A program made the position numbers and the translations under genes. 64,000 nucleotides of DNA from Alphaproteobacteria bacterium HT1-32 (GTDB taxonomy: Bacteria > Pseudomonadota > Alphaproteobacteria > Rhodospirillales > HT1-32), in contig WJPL01000001.1 in NCBI GenBank assembly GCA_009649675.1, forward strand, positions 2,066,469 to 2,130,468, in the 5' to 3' direction. This document shows positions 40,909 through 49,573 of the stretch, one piece after another. The notes beneath the pieces are model-generated. The model was not told where the DNA came from. It ran no database searches and saw only the letters and a program-made list of their open reading frames with translations. Position 1 is the stretch's first letter. The number at the start of each line of letters is the position of its first letter.

Positions 40909-42285
40909 TTACCTTTTCTCCGGCATCACGATCTGGTGCCGGTCCAGATCAACTTCCGCATAACTCGCCCGGTCGAATTCGTAGCTGTGCGGATGCGGGC
41001 GGGTGCAGTCAAAACCGACTTTCGAGCCGAGATAATCCGGGAAGGTCGGGTTCAGGCCGTGGCCGAAGATATTGTCGATGGTGATGATACCTTTTGCCGG
41101 GTCAAGGCGGGTCGCCATGGCCCATTCCACATCCATCGGATTACGGATATCGACATCCTCATCCACCACAGTGACCATCTTCAGCGGCGGGAAGGCGGCG
41201 AAGGTGGCGAGGATGGCCTGTTTTGACCAGCCCGTCCGTTTCTGGGTCATCTGGACGACGCAGTGATAAAACCCGCAGCCGCCATGGGTGAAATAGACAT
41301 CGAGAACGCCCGGCACCTGCTTTTGCAGGGTCGCCAGCACGTTGGCTTCGCCCAGCAATCCGACAGAGTTCCAGACTTCGACACCGCTGAGGATGGTCTG
41401 GAATACCGGGCTGGCACGCCGGTGGATGGCCTTTACATGGGCGACGGCACGGGGGGCGCGTCTGGCGTAATAACCGGTCACTTCCGCAAACGGACCTTCC
41501 TCGCCGGTCTCATCCGGGACCATCTCGCATTCCAGCGCCCACATGGCATTGGCGACCATTTCGGTGCCGGAAATCGTGCCGGGGACAAGTTGCAGGGGAC
41601 TACCCTGAAACTCCGAGGCGATGCCCAGTTCATCCGTGTCTGGCGGCGCGGCCTCCGAAGGTGTGGCGGCGGCAAAATGCAGGCCGGGGCCAACACCGCA
41701 ATTGATGGTGATGGTCAGGTTCTCGCCCCGTGCCTTTGCCTTGTTGAGATAGAGCTCAAGATGCCGTCCTGAATCGATGTTCACAGTCAGGGTCTGCTTG
41801 TCGACCTGCATGAAACGCTGAATGGAGGCATTGCGGACTCCGGTGTCCGGGTCACGGCAGATCACGACACCTGCGTCGAAATAGGGACCGCCATCCTTCG
41901 CGGCATGTACAGGCAACGGGATGCGGTCAAGATCGACATCGTTTTCAGTGACCTCCAGCACGGGGCCGTCCTTCACGACCTCCGGCACGACCGGATCCCC
42001 CTGCCATTTCCGGATACAGCCGGAAACATGCTGCGGCAGTTTCAGGGCTTCCTGTCCCATCAGGTCGGCCAGCAGTTCCCGCGACCAGTAGAGACCGGTG
42101 AAAACCGGATAGTCATGACCTTTGACTTTCTCAAACAGAACCGCCGCCGGCCCGCCTTCAAATTTTGCGGCAATGCCCGCCAGTTCCAGATTCGGATCAA
42201 CCTCTGACGAGACACGGATAAGCCGTCCGGTTGCGTCCAGCCGTTCGATAATGGCGCCCAGATCGCCGGTCACATTCTCTGTCAT
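40909..42285 (-). CDS. UbiD family decarboxylase
   Basis: The 458-residue protein has UbiD features: GPYFDAGVVICRDPDTGVRNAS-type sequence near residues 132-152, GVGPGLHFAAATPSE near 203 and a C-terminal VVDEDVDIRNPMDVEWA near 362 with the conserved acidic residues of the prenyl-FMN site. UbiD enzymes perform reversible decarboxylation of aromatic or alpha,beta-unsaturated acids with prenyl-FMN. No ubiX-like prenyltransferase lies nearby. It is the third gene of an operon after two hydrolases. It need not be the ubiquinone-pathway enzyme. Confidence 0.85.
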   Translation of the reverse strand: MTENVTGDLGAIIERLDATGRLIRVSSEVDPNLELAGIAAKFEGGPAAVLFEKVKGHDYPVFTGLYWSRELLADLMGQEALKLPQHVSGCIRKWQGDPVVPEVVKDGPVLEVTENDVDLDRIPLPVHAAKDGGPYFDAGVVICRDPDTGVRNASIQRFMQVDKQTLTVNIDSGRHLELYLNKAKARGENLTITINCGVGPGLHFAAATPSEAAPPDTDELGIASEFQGSPLQLVPGTISGTEMVANAMWALECEMVPDETGEEGPFAEVTGYYARRAPRAVAHVKAIHRRASPVFQTILSGVEVWNSVGLLGEANVLATLQKQVPGVLDVYFTHGGCGFYHCVVQMTQKRTGWSKQAILATFAAFPPLKMVTVVDEDVDIRNPMDVEWAMATRLDPAKGIITIDNIFGHGLNPTFPDYLGSKVGFDCTRPHPHSYEFDRASYAEVDLDRHQIVMPEKR

Positions 42286-42318
42286 TTCAGTCTCTCCGGA
42301 GATGTCATCGTGAAGTCT

Positions 42319-43023
42319 TCAGCTTTGCAGCCAGTACCGCATGACGGCGGTGACCGCATGTGGCTGCTCCATGGTCGACATATGTCCGCTGTCCTCGACC
42401 ACGACCAGCTTTGAGCCGGTTACACCGGCGGCCATTTCCTCATGCATTTCCAGTGTTGTCAGGGCGTCCTGCCGACCGCAGAGAATCAGGGTAGGGCAGG
42501 TGATTTTCGCGAGATCCGGGCGGCTGTCTGGCCGGTTCAGGATGGCGATCTGCTGGCGCAGGAACGCATCGCGGCCAACATTGCCGGACATTTCCATGAT
42601 GGCCCCGGTCAGCGCATCGTCTTCCATCCGGTCAGGATGGATCAGCAACGGCAGCAGTTTGGGTGTTACCCCTTTGAACTTGCCGGTCTTCGCCAGCGAA
42701 ATCAGGCCCTTGCGACGGCGGGTCTGTTCTTCAGAATCCGGACGGGAGGAGGTGTCCAGCAAGGCCAGCCGGGTGACGCGGTCTCCGGCCTGCCGCATGA
42801 CCTCCTGCGCGACATAGCCCCCCATGGACAGGCCGGCCAGAGCGAACGGACCGTCAGGCATGGCGGCAATGGCATCCGCTGCCATGTCGGCCACGCTTTC
42901 CTGTGATGTCAGGTCGGCGATGGTGATGTCGGCCAGATCGGCCAGATGTTCGGACTGATGGGTCCAGAGAATCGGATCGCACAGCAATCCCGGCAGAAGA
43001 AGAAGTCGTTCGCGCTGGCTCAT
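42319..43023 (-). CDS. Alpha/beta hydrolase
   Basis: The 234-residue protein has the fold's order: oxyanion loop LLLLPGLLCDPILW near residue 7, nucleophile elbow G64-L-S66-M-G68, an acid in ILCGRQDALTT near residue 185 and the catalytic His in DSGHMSTMEQP near 215. I used ATG 43023, which overlaps the upstream stop as ATGA; an open frame further upstream is only overlap with the neighbouring gene. The substrate is unknown. Gene order suggests it works with the isochorismatase-like and UbiD-like enzymes. Confidence 0.85.
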   Translation of the reverse strand: MSQRERLLLLPGLLCDPILWTHQSEHLADLADITIADLTSQESVADMAADAIAAMPDGPFALAGLSMGGYVAQEVMRQAGDRVTRLALLDTSSRPDSEEQTRRRKGLISLAKTGKFKGVTPKLLPLLIHPDRMEDDALTGAIMEMSGNVGRDAFLRQQIAILNRPDSRPDLAKITCPTLILCGRQDALTTLEMHEEMAAGVTGSKLVVVEDSGHMSTMEQPHAVTAVMRYWLQS

Positions 43024-43562
43024 TTGATCAACTTTGACAAGGTTTTGAATTCTGGTGTGCCAGCCACCTGCAGCCATTCGAAGATCACCATCTCCGTGCT
43101 CACCATCTCGATATTGTTTGCGGCCATCCGTCGCCGCCCGGCAGCCATGTTTTCCGGTGCCCGTGAGGAAATTGCATCCTCGGCAACGAAGACATCATAG
43201 CCTTCCCGCCGGAGACCAAGGGCGGTTTGCAGGACGCAGACATGGGCCTCTATGCCACAGAGCACCAATTGCCGCCGGCCAAGGCTTCTCAGATGCTTGA
43301 TGATGTCGGCTTCGTCAGCACAGGAGAAGGCCATTTTCTCGAAAATATGGCCGCCTGCCGCCAGATCCCGAAGCGGCGAGACCGTCAGTCCCAGTCCCTT
43401 CGGATATTGCTCTGATACCATGATCGGGATGGCCAGTTCAGTGGCAGCCTGCAGCAGCATACCGCTGTGTTCGACCACCATCCGGGGATCATTCATCGCC
43501 GGTAACAGCCGCTCCTGAACATCAATTACGAGCAATACAGACTCGTCGCGCTGCAATAGCAT
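43020..43562 (-). CDS. Isochorismatase-family cysteine hydrolase
   Basis: The 180-residue protein keeps the family's catalytic triad: Asp14 in VIDVQ, Lys76 in EKMAF, and Cys109 in GIEAHVCV. The family hydrolyses amides, N-carbamoyl compounds and related substrates. It is the first gene of a three-gene operon with an alpha/beta hydrolase and a UbiD-like decarboxylase. The substrate is not evident. It is divergent from the RhlE-type helicase gene, with a 10-bp inverted repeat in the shared region. Confidence 0.87.
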   Translation of the reverse strand: MLLQRDESVLLVIDVQERLLPAMNDPRMVVEHSGMLLQAATELAIPIMVSEQYPKGLGLTVSPLRDLAAGGHIFEKMAFSCADEADIIKHLRSLGRRQLVLCGIEAHVCVLQTALGLRREGYDVFVAEDAISSRAPENMAAGRRRMAANNIEMVSTEMVIFEWLQVAGTPEFKTLSKLIK

Positions 43563-43590
43563 GATTATCCCCCTGACGTTGCAGGCTAGC

Positions 43591-43631
43591 CTATCGCGAC
43601 CTTACGCTCCATTCCAGACCTGTCGCGATAG
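43591..43631. repeat. Perfect 10-bp inverted repeat upstream of the helicase promoter
   Basis: CTATCGCGAC (43591-43600) and GTCGCGATAG (43622-43631) are exact reverse complements with a 21-base spacer. The right arm ends one base before the -35 hexamer TTGACT. It could be a dimeric regulator's operator or a hairpin formed in leader RNA of the leftward gene. No T tract follows. Confidence 0.6.
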
Positions 43632-43659
43632 TTGACTTGATCGCACAACACCATATAGT
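43632..43659 (+). promoter_or_regulatory. Sigma-70-type promoter of the helicase gene
   Basis: TTGACT (43632-43637), a 16-base spacer and TATAGT (43654-43659) match consensus at 5 of 6 bases each. The expected start of transcription is about 45 bases before ATG 43711. Confidence 0.6.
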
Positions 43660-43710
43660 CCGCCACATTCAGCGTGAGGGTCTGCCTCACGCATCAGCCG
43701 AGAGACATGC

Positions 43711-45213
43711 ATGGCTTTTGAAGATCTCGGCCTCAGCGACGACCTCCTGAACGCAGTCCGCGATGCGGGCTACACCGAGCCAACGCCGATCCAGGCACAG
43801 GCAATTCCGGTAGTTCTGATGGGGCGCGACGTATTGGGGTGCGCACAAACCGGCACGGGGAAAACAGCTTCCTTTACCCTGCCCATGATCGAAATTCTTG
43901 CGACAGGCCGGGCCCGTGCCCGTATGCCACGCTCGCTGATCATTACCCCAACCCGTGAAATTGCCCAGCAGGTCGCTGAAAATTTCGACAAGTACGGTAA
44001 GAATCACAATCTGAACAAGGCTCTGCTTATCGGCGGCGTAAGCTTCGATGAACAGCAGCGTGTTATCGACCGTGGTGCTGATGTGCTTATCGCGACACCG
44101 GGCCGTCTGCTGGATCAGTTTGAACGCGGCAGCCTGCTGTTGTCAGACATCAAGATTCTGGTGATTGATGAAGCTGACCGGATGCTGGACATGGGGTTCA
44201 TCCCTGATGTCGAGCGTATCGTGTCGCTGATACCGAAAATCCGCCAGACCCTGTTTTTCTCTGCCACCATGGCACCGGACATCAAGAAGCTGGCTGACAA
44301 GTTCCTGATGAATCCGAAAGAAATCTCGGTTGCACCGCCTGCCAGTGCGGCGGAGACGGTGACACAGGGACTGATCATCACGGAAGACAAGCTGAAGCGT
44401 GAGGCGTTGCGTGCCCTGCTGGAACAGGAATCCGTCAAGAATGCGCTGATTTTCTGTAACCGGAAACGTGACATCGCGGCGCTGGAATCTTCCCTGAAAC
44501 GTCATGGTTATGATGTCGGGGCGCTGCATGGCGATATGTCGCAGCCAGCCCGTATGGATACGCTGGCACGCTTCAAGAACAACGAGATCAGACTGCTGGT
44601 CTGTTCTGATGTTGCAGCACGCGGCCTCGATATCTCTGCGCTTAGCCATGTCTTCAATTTCGACGTTCCGATCAACGCCGAAGATTACATTCACCGCATT
44701 GGCCGGACCGGCCGTGCAGGAATGGAAGGCCGGGCCTTCACGCTGGCCACGCCGGATGATGCCCGTGCGGTAGCATCTGTCGAGAAACTGATGGGCAAGC
44801 CGATCCCGCGGATTGAGGCAACGGGTGTTGCAAGCTCCGAACTGGGTGATCCGGAAGAAGGTGGCCGGGGACGTGGTCGCGGACGCCGGAAACCGGCCGC
44901 AAAGGCTCCGGCCAGGTCGCAGGAAAAGGCTGACGTCAAAACGGAAGCCGCACCAGACAGCGAAACGCAGGAAAAGCCAAAGCGCGCTCCTCGTCGCCGC
45001 AAAGCGGCTTCGAAATCAGATGACAGTGGTACGGATAAGCCCGAAACGCAGGATACTGCGGAAAAGGCTGCGAAGCCGGCGACTGAGGAAAAGAAGCCTG
45101 CGAAACCCCGCCGTGCACCGGCAAAGAAGAAGTCGTCTGACGATAATGACGATGCACCGGTGGGCCTCGGGGATCACATGCCCGCATTCCTGATGCGTCC
45201 GGTGAAACGTTAG
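43711..45213 (+). CDS. rhlE: DEAD-box RNA helicase, RhlE type
   Basis: The 500-residue helicase has the Q motif near residue 28, motif I AQTGTGKT (45-52), motif Ia PTREIAQQ (80-87), motif II DEAD (153-156), motif III SAT (184-186), and motif VI HRIGRTGRAG near 330. After about residue 385 comes a basic low-complexity tail rich in Lys, Ala, Arg and Pro, likely RNA-binding. It unwinds RNA in ribosome assembly or decay. Its own promoter is visible, and a RAM-domain gene follows after 33 bases. Confidence 0.92.
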   Translation: MAFEDLGLSDDLLNAVRDAGYTEPTPIQAQAIPVVLMGRDVLGCAQTGTGKTASFTLPMIEILATGRARARMPRSLIITPTREIAQQVAENFDKYGKNHNLNKALLIGGVSFDEQQRVIDRGADVLIATPGRLLDQFERGSLLLSDIKILVIDEADRMLDMGFIPDVERIVSLIPKIRQTLFFSATMAPDIKKLADKFLMNPKEISVAPPASAAETVTQGLIITEDKLKREALRALLEQESVKNALIFCNRKRDIAALESSLKRHGYDVGALHGDMSQPARMDTLARFKNNEIRLLVCSDVAARGLDISALSHVFNFDVPINAEDYIHRIGRTGRAGMEGRAFTLATPDDARAVASVEKLMGKPIPRIEATGVASSELGDPEEGGRGRGRGRRKPAAKAPARSQEKADVKTEAAPDSETQEKPKRAPRRRKAASKSDDSGTDKPETQDTAEKAAKPATEEKKPAKPRRAPAKKKSSDDNDDAPVGLGDHMPAFLMRPVKR

Positions 45214-45246
45214 GCTAGACTCCGCAGCAGACAATTCCGGAGACCG

Positions 45247-45495
45247 ATGACCATGAAAACCATCTTCGTTCAGATCAAATGTGAACTGGGCCGCGCCTAT
45301 GATGTTGCGGATACCTGTGTGCAGGATGTCGAGCAGGTCTCGGAAGTCCATTCGACCTCCGGTAAATATGACCTGATGATAAAGTGCTATCTGGATGACG
45401 ATGCGGATATCGGGCATTTCGTGACCGAGAACATCCAGAAAATTTCAGGTGTCAGGGATACTTTCACCCTGATTGCCTTCAAGGCGTTTTCCTGA
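45247..45495 (+). CDS. Stand-alone Lrp/AsnC ligand-binding (RAM) domain protein
   Basis: The 82-residue protein is a complete RAM domain (KTIFVQIKCELGRAYDVA at the start, VHSTSGKYDLMIKCYLDD in the middle, ISGVRDTFTLIAF at the end), without the helix-turn-helix that precedes it in Lrp/AsnC regulators. Such stand-alone proteins form oligomers and bind small molecules, usually amino acids. ATG 45247 or 45253 could start it. It lies just after rhlE on the same strand, within read-through distance. Confidence 0.85.
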   Translation: MTMKTIFVQIKCELGRAYDVADTCVQDVEQVSEVHSTSGKYDLMIKCYLDDDADIGHFVTENIQKISGVRDTFTLIAFKAFS

Positions 45496-45502
45496 CGGCT
45501 AC

Positions 45503-46270
45503 TCAGTTCCGGTCGATCAGCCACTGGTTTGTTGCGGTGTCGCGTGACACATACATGGCGTCGCAGAATCCGTCATCGATCCGCAGGATCGGGCATTTCT
45601 TCCCGTCCGTTACAACTTTTTCCAGATCGAGCCAGCGGCTGCACAAGGCATCCTGACGGTTATCTGCGACGGGTATCTGTACGGCAAGCATCCGCTCATC
45701 CCGTGTGCCGGGATAATAGATGATGCTGATCTGGTTATCTTCGACAGGCAGTGACATCACTTCGTCGGCAACGCTGTCGCAATCCAGATCCATCAGGATA
45801 GGCTCGCTCGCCAGTGGCCCGGCATCCAGAATTGTCCGGAGATCCTGCAACCGGTCGAAGGTTGTCTCTGCCCAGCAATCCGTGGCGACCGGCCGGAACA
45901 TCGTACCCTCAAAAAATCTGTAGGCGTGGCAGCGCGCATCCCGCCAGGCATTCCATGTCTTCTGTGCATCCAGCATGTGGTCCCTGAATTTGCCGCCGCT
46001 GCGGCGCTCAATCTGGCGCCAGACAAGCTCCATCTCGCTCTGCCAGTGCGCATGCTGGGCGGCTGAACAAATCTGCATGCCGACAGTGGTCCAGTTCTGA
46101 CGTTCGCCGCAGGCTTCAAAGAACTGCGCCGCACATTCCACTTCTTTATCTTCGGCACAGGCATTCAGGGCGATGATGAACCGTTCGGTTTCTAGCTTGC
46201 GATCCCGGTCAAAGTCAGCGTGGGCCGACAGGGGCAGAAGGATCAGCAGGCAGGTCAGAATATGCTTCAT
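45503..46270 (-). CDS. Secreted protein with LprI-type (DUF1311) domain
   Basis: The 255-residue protein has a signal peptide (ILTCLLILLPLSAHA, cleavage after AHA). The mature N-terminal half has the LprI/DUF1311 pattern: Cys pairs around residues 38-53, TTVGMQICSAAQHAHWQSEMELVW near residue 61, and AQKTWNAWRDARCHAY near residue 102. The family includes lysozyme inhibitors. The second half (about 140-255) has further Cys and is unrecognised. Convergent with the RAM gene, 7 bases apart. Confidence 0.75.
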   Translation of the reverse strand: MKHILTCLLILLPLSAHADFDRDRKLETERFIIALNACAEDKEVECAAQFFEACGERQNWTTVGMQICSAAQHAHWQSEMELVWRQIERRSGGKFRDHMLDAQKTWNAWRDARCHAYRFFEGTMFRPVATDCWAETTFDRLQDLRTILDAGPLASEPILMDLDCDSVADEVMSLPVEDNQISIIYYPGTRDERMLAVQIPVADNRQDALCSRWLDLEKVVTDGKKCPILRIDDGFCDAMYVSRDTATNQWLIDRN

Positions 46271-46355
46271 TATGTGGCTCCGGTCAGTCCCGGCTTTTTT
46301 GTGTGGCGGATGACATTTACTGTTATGCCCAAATCATCAATTCAGGGAAACAGTT

Positions 46356-47138
46356 ATGGACCTCGAACTTGGCGGCAAGACCGCTGTTGTTACCGGTGCC
46401 AGTCAGGGAATCGGCGAAGCCATCGCCGTAGAACTGGCCCGTGAAGGTGTGCGGGTTGTCCTCGCAGCGCGGAATAAAGCCAATCTCGAACGGGTGGCGG
46501 GCCGGATTTCCGAGCTGGGCGGCGAGGCACTGGTAGCGCCCCTCGATCTCACGGACCCGGAGGCTCCGGCAGAGATGATTGCCCGGAGCATCGACCGGTT
46601 CGGGGCTGTCGATATTCTGGTTAACAACGCGGGCGCGACCAAACGGGGTGATTTTCTGCAACTGACAGATCAGGACTTTGCGGACGGGTTTGCGCTGAAA
46701 TTCTATGCCTGCATGCGCTCCTGCCGGGCAGCATGGCCGCATCTCATGGCCAGTCAGGGGTCAATTGTGAACATTATCGGAATTGGCGCGAAAACCCCGT
46801 CGCGTGATTTCACCATCGGCGGTTCTGTCAATTCGGCCATCCTGAACTTCACCAAGGCACTGGCTGACCGGGGGGTGAGTGACAGGGTGAAGGTCAATGC
46901 CATTCATCCCGGCTACATCAAGACGACCCGTCTGACCGACCGGCTGGATGCGGTCAGTGCAGAAACGGGCCGCAGCCGGGCAGAACTGGAATCCGAGATG
47001 CTGCAGAAAACCGGTATCCCGCGTTTTGGTCAGCCGGAAGAAATCGGCCAGCTGACAGCATGGCTCTGCTCACCCCGGTCCGCTTACATGCAGGGCGCTG
47101 CAGTTGATATCGACGGCGGTGTCACCCGGGGCATATGA
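46356..47138 (+). CDS. Short-chain dehydrogenase/reductase family protein lacking the YxxxK motif
   Basis: The 260-residue protein has a classical SDR cofactor site T13-G-A-S-Q-G-I-G20, NNAGA at 90-94, and NAIHPGYIKTTR at 181-192. Where the catalytic Tyr and Lys should stand (Y-x-x-x-K before FTKAL), the sequence is G155 G S V N159, and the usual catalytic Ser near 142 is replaced by an Ile/Gly stretch (NIIGIGA). Cofactor binding looks intact; standard SDR catalysis does not. It may be a non-redox or divergent SDR subgroup. It is a single gene. Confidence 0.85.
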   Translation: MDLELGGKTAVVTGASQGIGEAIAVELAREGVRVVLAARNKANLERVAGRISELGGEALVAPLDLTDPEAPAEMIARSIDRFGAVDILVNNAGATKRGDFLQLTDQDFADGFALKFYACMRSCRAAWPHLMASQGSIVNIIGIGAKTPSRDFTIGGSVNSAILNFTKALADRGVSDRVKVNAIHPGYIKTTRLTDRLDAVSAETGRSRAELESEMLQKTGIPRFGQPEEIGQLTAWLCSPRSAYMQGAAVDIDGGVTRGI

Positions 47139-47186
47139 ATGGCTCCTGCGGCATGACCGGGTGACATGTCCGGGTTCGGCGTTGTC

Positions 47187-47447
47187 TCAGATTTCCTTGC
47201 CCTTTGGCTTGTCTTCCGGGCTGGTTGCTTCCGGCTCCCGGGGGACGCGGCGAATCAGGATATCTCCGTTATCGAGAATGACCGGAGCTTCATATTGCGG
47301 GATTGCCAGCAGCAATAACTGAATTGCACTCAGGATTTTGCTGGCACCGTCTTCCAGCAGTTGCTCCGGTGTCGGCTTGTCAGCTGCGAATGCGGTGCTT
47401 CCCGCCAGTGACAGGGCGAGGATGGCTGCGGTGAGTGTGTGACGCAT
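47187..47447 (-). CDS. Small secreted or periplasmic protein, 86 residues
   Basis: Residues 1-22 form a signal peptide ending in AFA. The mature part contains a hydrophobic helix (ILSAIQLLLLAIPQYEAP) followed by NGDILIRRVPRE and a charged tail ending in Lys-rich sequence. I chose ATG 47447 rather than an upstream in-frame start at 47501 because the signal peptide begins there. Function unknown. Confidence 0.65.
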   Translation of the reverse strand: MRHTLTAAILALSLAGSTAFAADKPTPEQLLEDGASKILSAIQLLLLAIPQYEAPVILDNGDILIRRVPREPEATSPEDKPKGKEI

Positions 47448-47551
47448 GTTGTCTGTCCTTTTTAACTTCAGCTCATATGCCCGTGGATTACGGCAAAACA
47501 ACGGCCCGGCTTGTTAACCTGCTCCTAAAACCTTTCCTTTAGATTGGGAGA

Positions 47552-49573
47552 ATGGCGGAGAAGTCAAAAAAACCGGGTTCCCGAACCAGAAAAACTTCGG
47601 CACGGCGTAAACCTGCCGAAACGAAGAAGAGTCGTGCCTCCGGCGCTGAGACAGCGGAGAAAACCAGACGAAAACCCAGAAAGCAGCCGGCTGCCAGAAA
47701 ACGCCGTTCGGTCATTGGCCTGCTGGCAAGCTGGACGCTGGTGGCAATGATCTGGGGATCGGTTGCTGTTGGCGGTGCGCTGGTCTGGTATGGCTGGGAT
47801 TTGCCGGACATTGATGAGGCAGTGGCTGAAGGTCGCCGTCCGGCTGTGACGGTGCTGGCCGGAGATGGCAGCCGTATCGTGTCGTTCGGTGATGTTTTCG
47901 GTCTGCCGGTGCAGGCGCATGAATTGCCTGCACATCTGAAGCAGGCTGTCATCGCAACCGAGGACAGGCGTTTTTATGACCATTTCGGTGTCGATCCCAT
48001 CGGGATAGCCCGTGCGATGGTGACAAATCTGTCGTCCGGGCGGGTACGGCAGGGCGGCAGTACCCTGACCCAGCAGCTTGCCAAGAACCTGTTCCTCTCA
48101 CCAGAGCGCACGATCAAGCGCAAGGTGCAGGAGGTCATGTTGTCGGTCTGGCTGGAACATAAATTTACCAAGGACCAGATCCTCACGATCTATCTGAACC
48201 GGGTCTATCTTGGCACGGGTGTCTATGGGGTGGATGCTGCGGCCCGCCGGTATTTCAATAAACCGGCGACAAGGCTCAGCCTGTATGAAGGTGCAGCGAT
48301 TGCCGGGATGCTGAAAGCACCCAGTCGTTACAATCCGGCCGCCAGTGAGACCGCATCGCGGGAGCGCACAGCTGTCGTGCTCGACAATATGGTCAATGCC
48401 GGGTTCATCGATCCGGCAACCGCCGGCAAGGCGGCTTCCGGTCAGGGTGTGGCCAGCAGTGGTGATCCGGGCGGGCTTGCCCGGCACTTTGCGGACTGGG
48501 TGATGGACCGCGCGCCTGCCTTTGCCCCGGTCGGTGGCAAGGATCTGACAGTTATCACGACGATTGAGCCGGAATTGCAGCGCGTTGCCGAACAGATGCT
48601 GGCCGGGGCTTTGAAGAAAGAGGGCAAGGCCCGCGGCATCAGCAGCGGAGCGGTCGTGATCTTGCGTCCGGATGGGGCGATTGCCGCCATGGTCGGTGGC
48701 CCCTCCTATGCCCGCAGTCAGTATAATATGGCTGTTCAGGCACGGCGGCAGCCGGGGTCGGCTTTCAAGCCGGTGGTTTTTCTGGCGGCGCTGGAATCAG
48801 GTATGTCACCGGGAGACAGGGTTGAAGACAGACCCTTCACGCTGGGCACCTGGGCACCCCGGAATTTTGACCGCAGATTTCGCGGACCGGTCAGCCTGAC
48901 AGATGCGCTGGCAGATTCCCTGAACGTACCAACGGCGCGGCTGTACAAACGGGTCGGTCATGACCGTGTTGTCGAAGTTGCCCGGCGACTGGGCTTCGTC
49001 TCTGATTTCCCGCGTGATGCGACGATTTCGCTGGGGACCGCAGATGCCAGCCTGCTGGAACTGACAACGGCCTATGCCGTCTTCGCAAATGCGGGTGGCA
49101 CGGTTCTGCCTTATGGCATTCGCGAGATCAGAAGCCGGGATGGAGAAACGCTTTACCGTCGGCCGGTGACCGGCTGGAGCGCGGCCGTGAATGGCCGTCA
49201 GGTTGCGGACATGCATGCTATGCTGCGGGCTGTGATTGACCGGGGTACGGGAAAGAAGGCCCGGATCAACCGCCCTGCGGGGGGCAAGTCCGGGACCAGC
49301 CAGTCCTTCCGGGATGCCTGGTTTGTCGGGTATACCGCCGATTATGCTGCCGGCGTCTGGATGGGAGCCGGCGACAGCGGGGAAATGGACAAGGTAACCG
49401 GCGGGTCTTTACCGGCGGAGTTGTGGCGTGATCTCATGATGGTTGCTCACAAGGGGCTGCCGCCGCGAAACCTGCCGCTGCCAGCCGCACCACCGGCATC
49501 CGAGCCTGTGGTTACGGCGCCGGAGGAACCGGGTCTGCTGGATCGTCTTTTGGAACGTCTTGCATCTGGCTGA
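47552..49573 (+). CDS. Class A penicillin-binding protein (transglycosylase-transpeptidase)
   Basis: The 673-residue bifunctional enzyme has a very basic cytoplasmic tail (residues 1-52), one membrane helix (about 53-80), a GT51 domain with ATEDRRFYDHFGVDP (catalytic Glu137) and GGSTLTQQLAKNLF, and a transpeptidase domain with S403-A-F-K406, S456-L-N458 and K579-S-G581. It polymerises and crosslinks peptidoglycan outside the inner membrane. The sequence fits the PBP1a-type family, but mrcA or another member cannot be decided here. Its 3' end overlaps the MFS gene on the opposite strand by 62 bases. Confidence 0.92.
   Translation: MAEKSKKPGSRTRKTSARRKPAETKKSRASGAETAEKTRRKPRKQPAARKRRSVIGLLASWTLVAMIWGSVAVGGALVWYGWDLPDIDEAVAEGRRPAVTVLAGDGSRIVSFGDVFGLPVQAHELPAHLKQAVIATEDRRFYDHFGVDPIGIARAMVTNLSSGRVRQGGSTLTQQLAKNLFLSPERTIKRKVQEVMLSVWLEHKFTKDQILTIYLNRVYLGTGVYGVDAAARRYFNKPATRLSLYEGAAIAGMLKAPSRYNPAASETASRERTAVVLDNMVNAGFIDPATAGKAASGQGVASSGDPGGLARHFADWVMDRAPAFAPVGGKDLTVITTIEPELQRVAEQMLAGALKKEGKARGISSGAVVILRPDGAIAAMVGGPSYARSQYNMAVQARRQPGSAFKPVVFLAALESGMSPGDRVEDRPFTLGTWAPRNFDRRFRGPVSLTDALADSLNVPTARLYKRVGHDRVVEVARRLGFVSDFPRDATISLGTADASLLELTTAYAVFANAGGTVLPYGIREIRSRDGETLYRRPVTGWSAAVNGRQVADMHAMLRAVIDRGTGKKARINRPAGGKSGTSQSFRDAWFVGYTADYAAGVWMGAGDSGEMDKVTGGSLPAELWRDLMMVAHKGLPPRNLPLPAAPPASEPVVTAPEEPGLLDRLLERLASG

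Noticed and set aside
47514-47528. TTAA-N7-CTAA as a CtrA site before the PBP gene
   Set aside because: Only seven of eight conserved bases match and such sites are expected by chance in AT-rich gaps.
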